Below the pieces are notes generated by a model, which was not told the origin of the DNA, made no database searches, and saw only the letters and a list, made by a program, of their open reading frames with translations. A program made the translations under genes and the position numbers. 64,000 nt of DNA from Paracoccus hibiscisoli (lineage in GTDB: Bacteria; Pseudomonadota; Alphaproteobacteria; Rhodobacterales; Rhodobacteraceae), in contig NZ_SUNH01000004.1 of NCBI RefSeq assembly GCF_005048265.1, forward strand, positions 1 to 64,000. The letters run 5' to 3'. Positions 63,082 through 64,000 of the stretch are shown piece after piece (positions within the stretch are counted from its first letter, which is position 1; each line of letters starts with the position of its first letter).

Positions 63082-63783
63082 ATGACCCGGTTCGACGCCA
63101 TCGGTCTGGATGCCGATGACACCCTGTGGGAGAACGAGACCTTCTTTCGCGTGACCGAGGCCGAATTCTGCGCCCTGCTGGCCGATCACGGCGACCCCGA
63201 GACCATCGCCACGCGGCTTTATGACACCGAGAGCGCGAACCTGGTGCGCTATGGCTATGGCATCAAGGGGTTCATGCTGTCGATGATGCAGACCGCGATC
63301 GAGTTGACCGACGGGCGCATCGAGGGCCGCCAGATCGCCCGCATCCTGGACCTGGGCGCCGAGATGCTGGCTCATCCCGTCACGCTGCTGCCGGGGGTGG
63401 AGGCGGCGCTGGACGCGCTGGCGGGGCGGCGGCTGATCCTGATCACCAAGGGCGACCTGATGGATCAGGAGCGCAAGATCGCCGCATCCGGCCTGGCCGA
63501 GCGATTCGCCGCGGTGCAGATCCTGGCCGACAAGACGCCCGAGGCCTATGCCCGGGTGCTGATGGGGCAGGGGGTCGAGGCCGCGCGGTTCCTGATGGCT
63601 GGCAATTCGATGCGCAGCGACGTGATCCCGGTGCTGGAGCTGGGCGGGACGGGGGTGTTCATCCCCCATGATCTGACCTGGAGCCATGAGCATGCCGAGG
63701 CGCCCGATCATCCGCGTCTGCATCAGCTGCCCGACATGGGCGGGCTGCCCGCGCTGATCGCGCGGCTGGAGGGCGGGGCGTGA
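63082..63783 (+). CDS. HAD-superfamily hydrolase
   Basis: The 233-aa protein has motif I GLDADDTLWENE, motif II LILITKGD, and a C-terminal motif III/IV region AGNSMRSDVIPVLELGG. A helical cap lies between motifs I and II. ATG 63082 is preferred, because AAGAGGAG is about 6 bp upstream, whereas ATG 63076 abuts it. The substrate is unknown. Confidence 0.88.
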   Translation: MTRFDAIGLDADDTLWENETFFRVTEAEFCALLADHGDPETIATRLYDTESANLVRYGYGIKGFMLSMMQTAIELTDGRIEGRQIARILDLGAEMLAHPVTLLPGVEAALDALAGRRLILITKGDLMDQERKIAASGLAERFAAVQILADKTPEAYARVLMGQGVEAARFLMAGNSMRSDVIPVLELGGTGVFIPHDLTWSHEHAEAPDHPRLHQLPDMGGLPALIARLEGGA

Positions 63784-64000
63784 CCGATAACGGGCGCGCG
63801 GCGCTGTTCATGTCGGGCTCGATGGCGATGTTCGCCATCGAGGATGCGTTCCTCAAGGTGCTGACCCGGACGATGCCGGTCTGGCAGTTGTTGGCGATGG
63901 TGGGGGTGATGGCGGGCGCGGTCTTCTGGCTGCGGCTGGCGCGGCGGGGCGGGCGGCTGTGGACGCGCGATCTGTGGCACCCGATGGCGCTGTTGCGCAA
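63780..64000 (+). CDS. DMT (EamA)-family transporter, N-terminal part
   Basis: GTG 63780 overlaps the previous stop (GTGA), and the frame stays open for 73 codons to the window edge. It encodes the first two hydrophobic helices (LFMSGSMAMFAIEDAFLKVL, WQLLAMVGVMAGAVFWLRL) of a drug/metabolite-type permease. The rest lies outside the window. Confidence 0.75.
   Translation, partial: MTDNGRAALFMSGSMAMFAIEDAFLKVLTRTMPVWQLLAMVGVMAGAVFWLRLARRGGRLWTRDLWHPMALLR

Overview
The window reads as a chromosomal segment of a high-GC alphaproteobacterium of the Rhodobacterales, most likely Paracoccus or a close relative. Supporting signs are the Rhodobacter-type 5-aminolevulinate synthase HemA behind an FNR-type box, the GAAC-N7-GAAC alphaproteobacterial SOS box before recA, the PreT/PreA pyrimidine reductase and the overall codon use. 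The assignment is inference from gene content; no species marker is present.

Layout. 1-1090: edge of a mobile region, made of an IS5-family transposase cut by the window edge, a tyrosine recombinase whose 5' end was replaced by the IS terminus, and a CAT-anticodon tRNA facing it as the probable attachment site. 1.2-6.9 kb: housekeeping (purM-purN, a ThiE-like protein, trmJ, ctaA, an M32 carboxypeptidase). 7.0-9.6 kb: preT-preA. 9.7-13.2 kb: a two-component system with a small PepSY-like protein, divergent from a secreted PepSY-like protein carrying a collagen-like Gly-Pro-Arg tract. 13.4-17.3 kb: a polyamine-type ABC importer.

18-35.8 kb is a polyol-utilisation island. A rightward operon encodes a sugar ABC importer, a D-threitol-dehydrogenase-like SDR, a one-chain DhaK-DhaL kinase, a free DhaL, and a SorC-type regulator fused to a second, catalytically intact DhaK domain. 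A leftward operon, ending tail to tail with it, encodes an AraC regulator, a second sugar ABC importer, an FGGY ribulokinase-like enzyme, an L-xylulose-reductase-like SDR and ribitol 2-dehydrogenase. A xylitol/sorbitol-type MDR dehydrogenase flanks it. Together they would import tetritols and pentitols, oxidise them to ketoses and phosphorylate these.

36.0-39.7 kb is a broken sulfide-oxidation locus: a Crp/Fnr regulator, a DUF2892 protein, the N-terminal scrap of a persulfide dioxygenase joined directly to the C-terminal part of a sulfide:quinone oxidoreductase, then an intact SulP transporter. 39.7-43.5 kb: an L,D-transpeptidase / DsbA-like / truncated L,D-transpeptidase operon beside a QseBC-like system. 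43.5-47.2 kb: a complete bufferin (copper-binding RiPP) operon, bufA-bufB-bufC-doxX followed by its ECF sigma factor and NrsF anti-sigma factor, with a matching candidate promoter. 47.3-64 kb: mostly housekeeping (recA, alaS, gatB, hemA, a RodZ-like protein, peptidases, a ParA-like ATPase, a heavy-metal chaperone, a HAD phosphatase) ending inside a DMT-family transporter.
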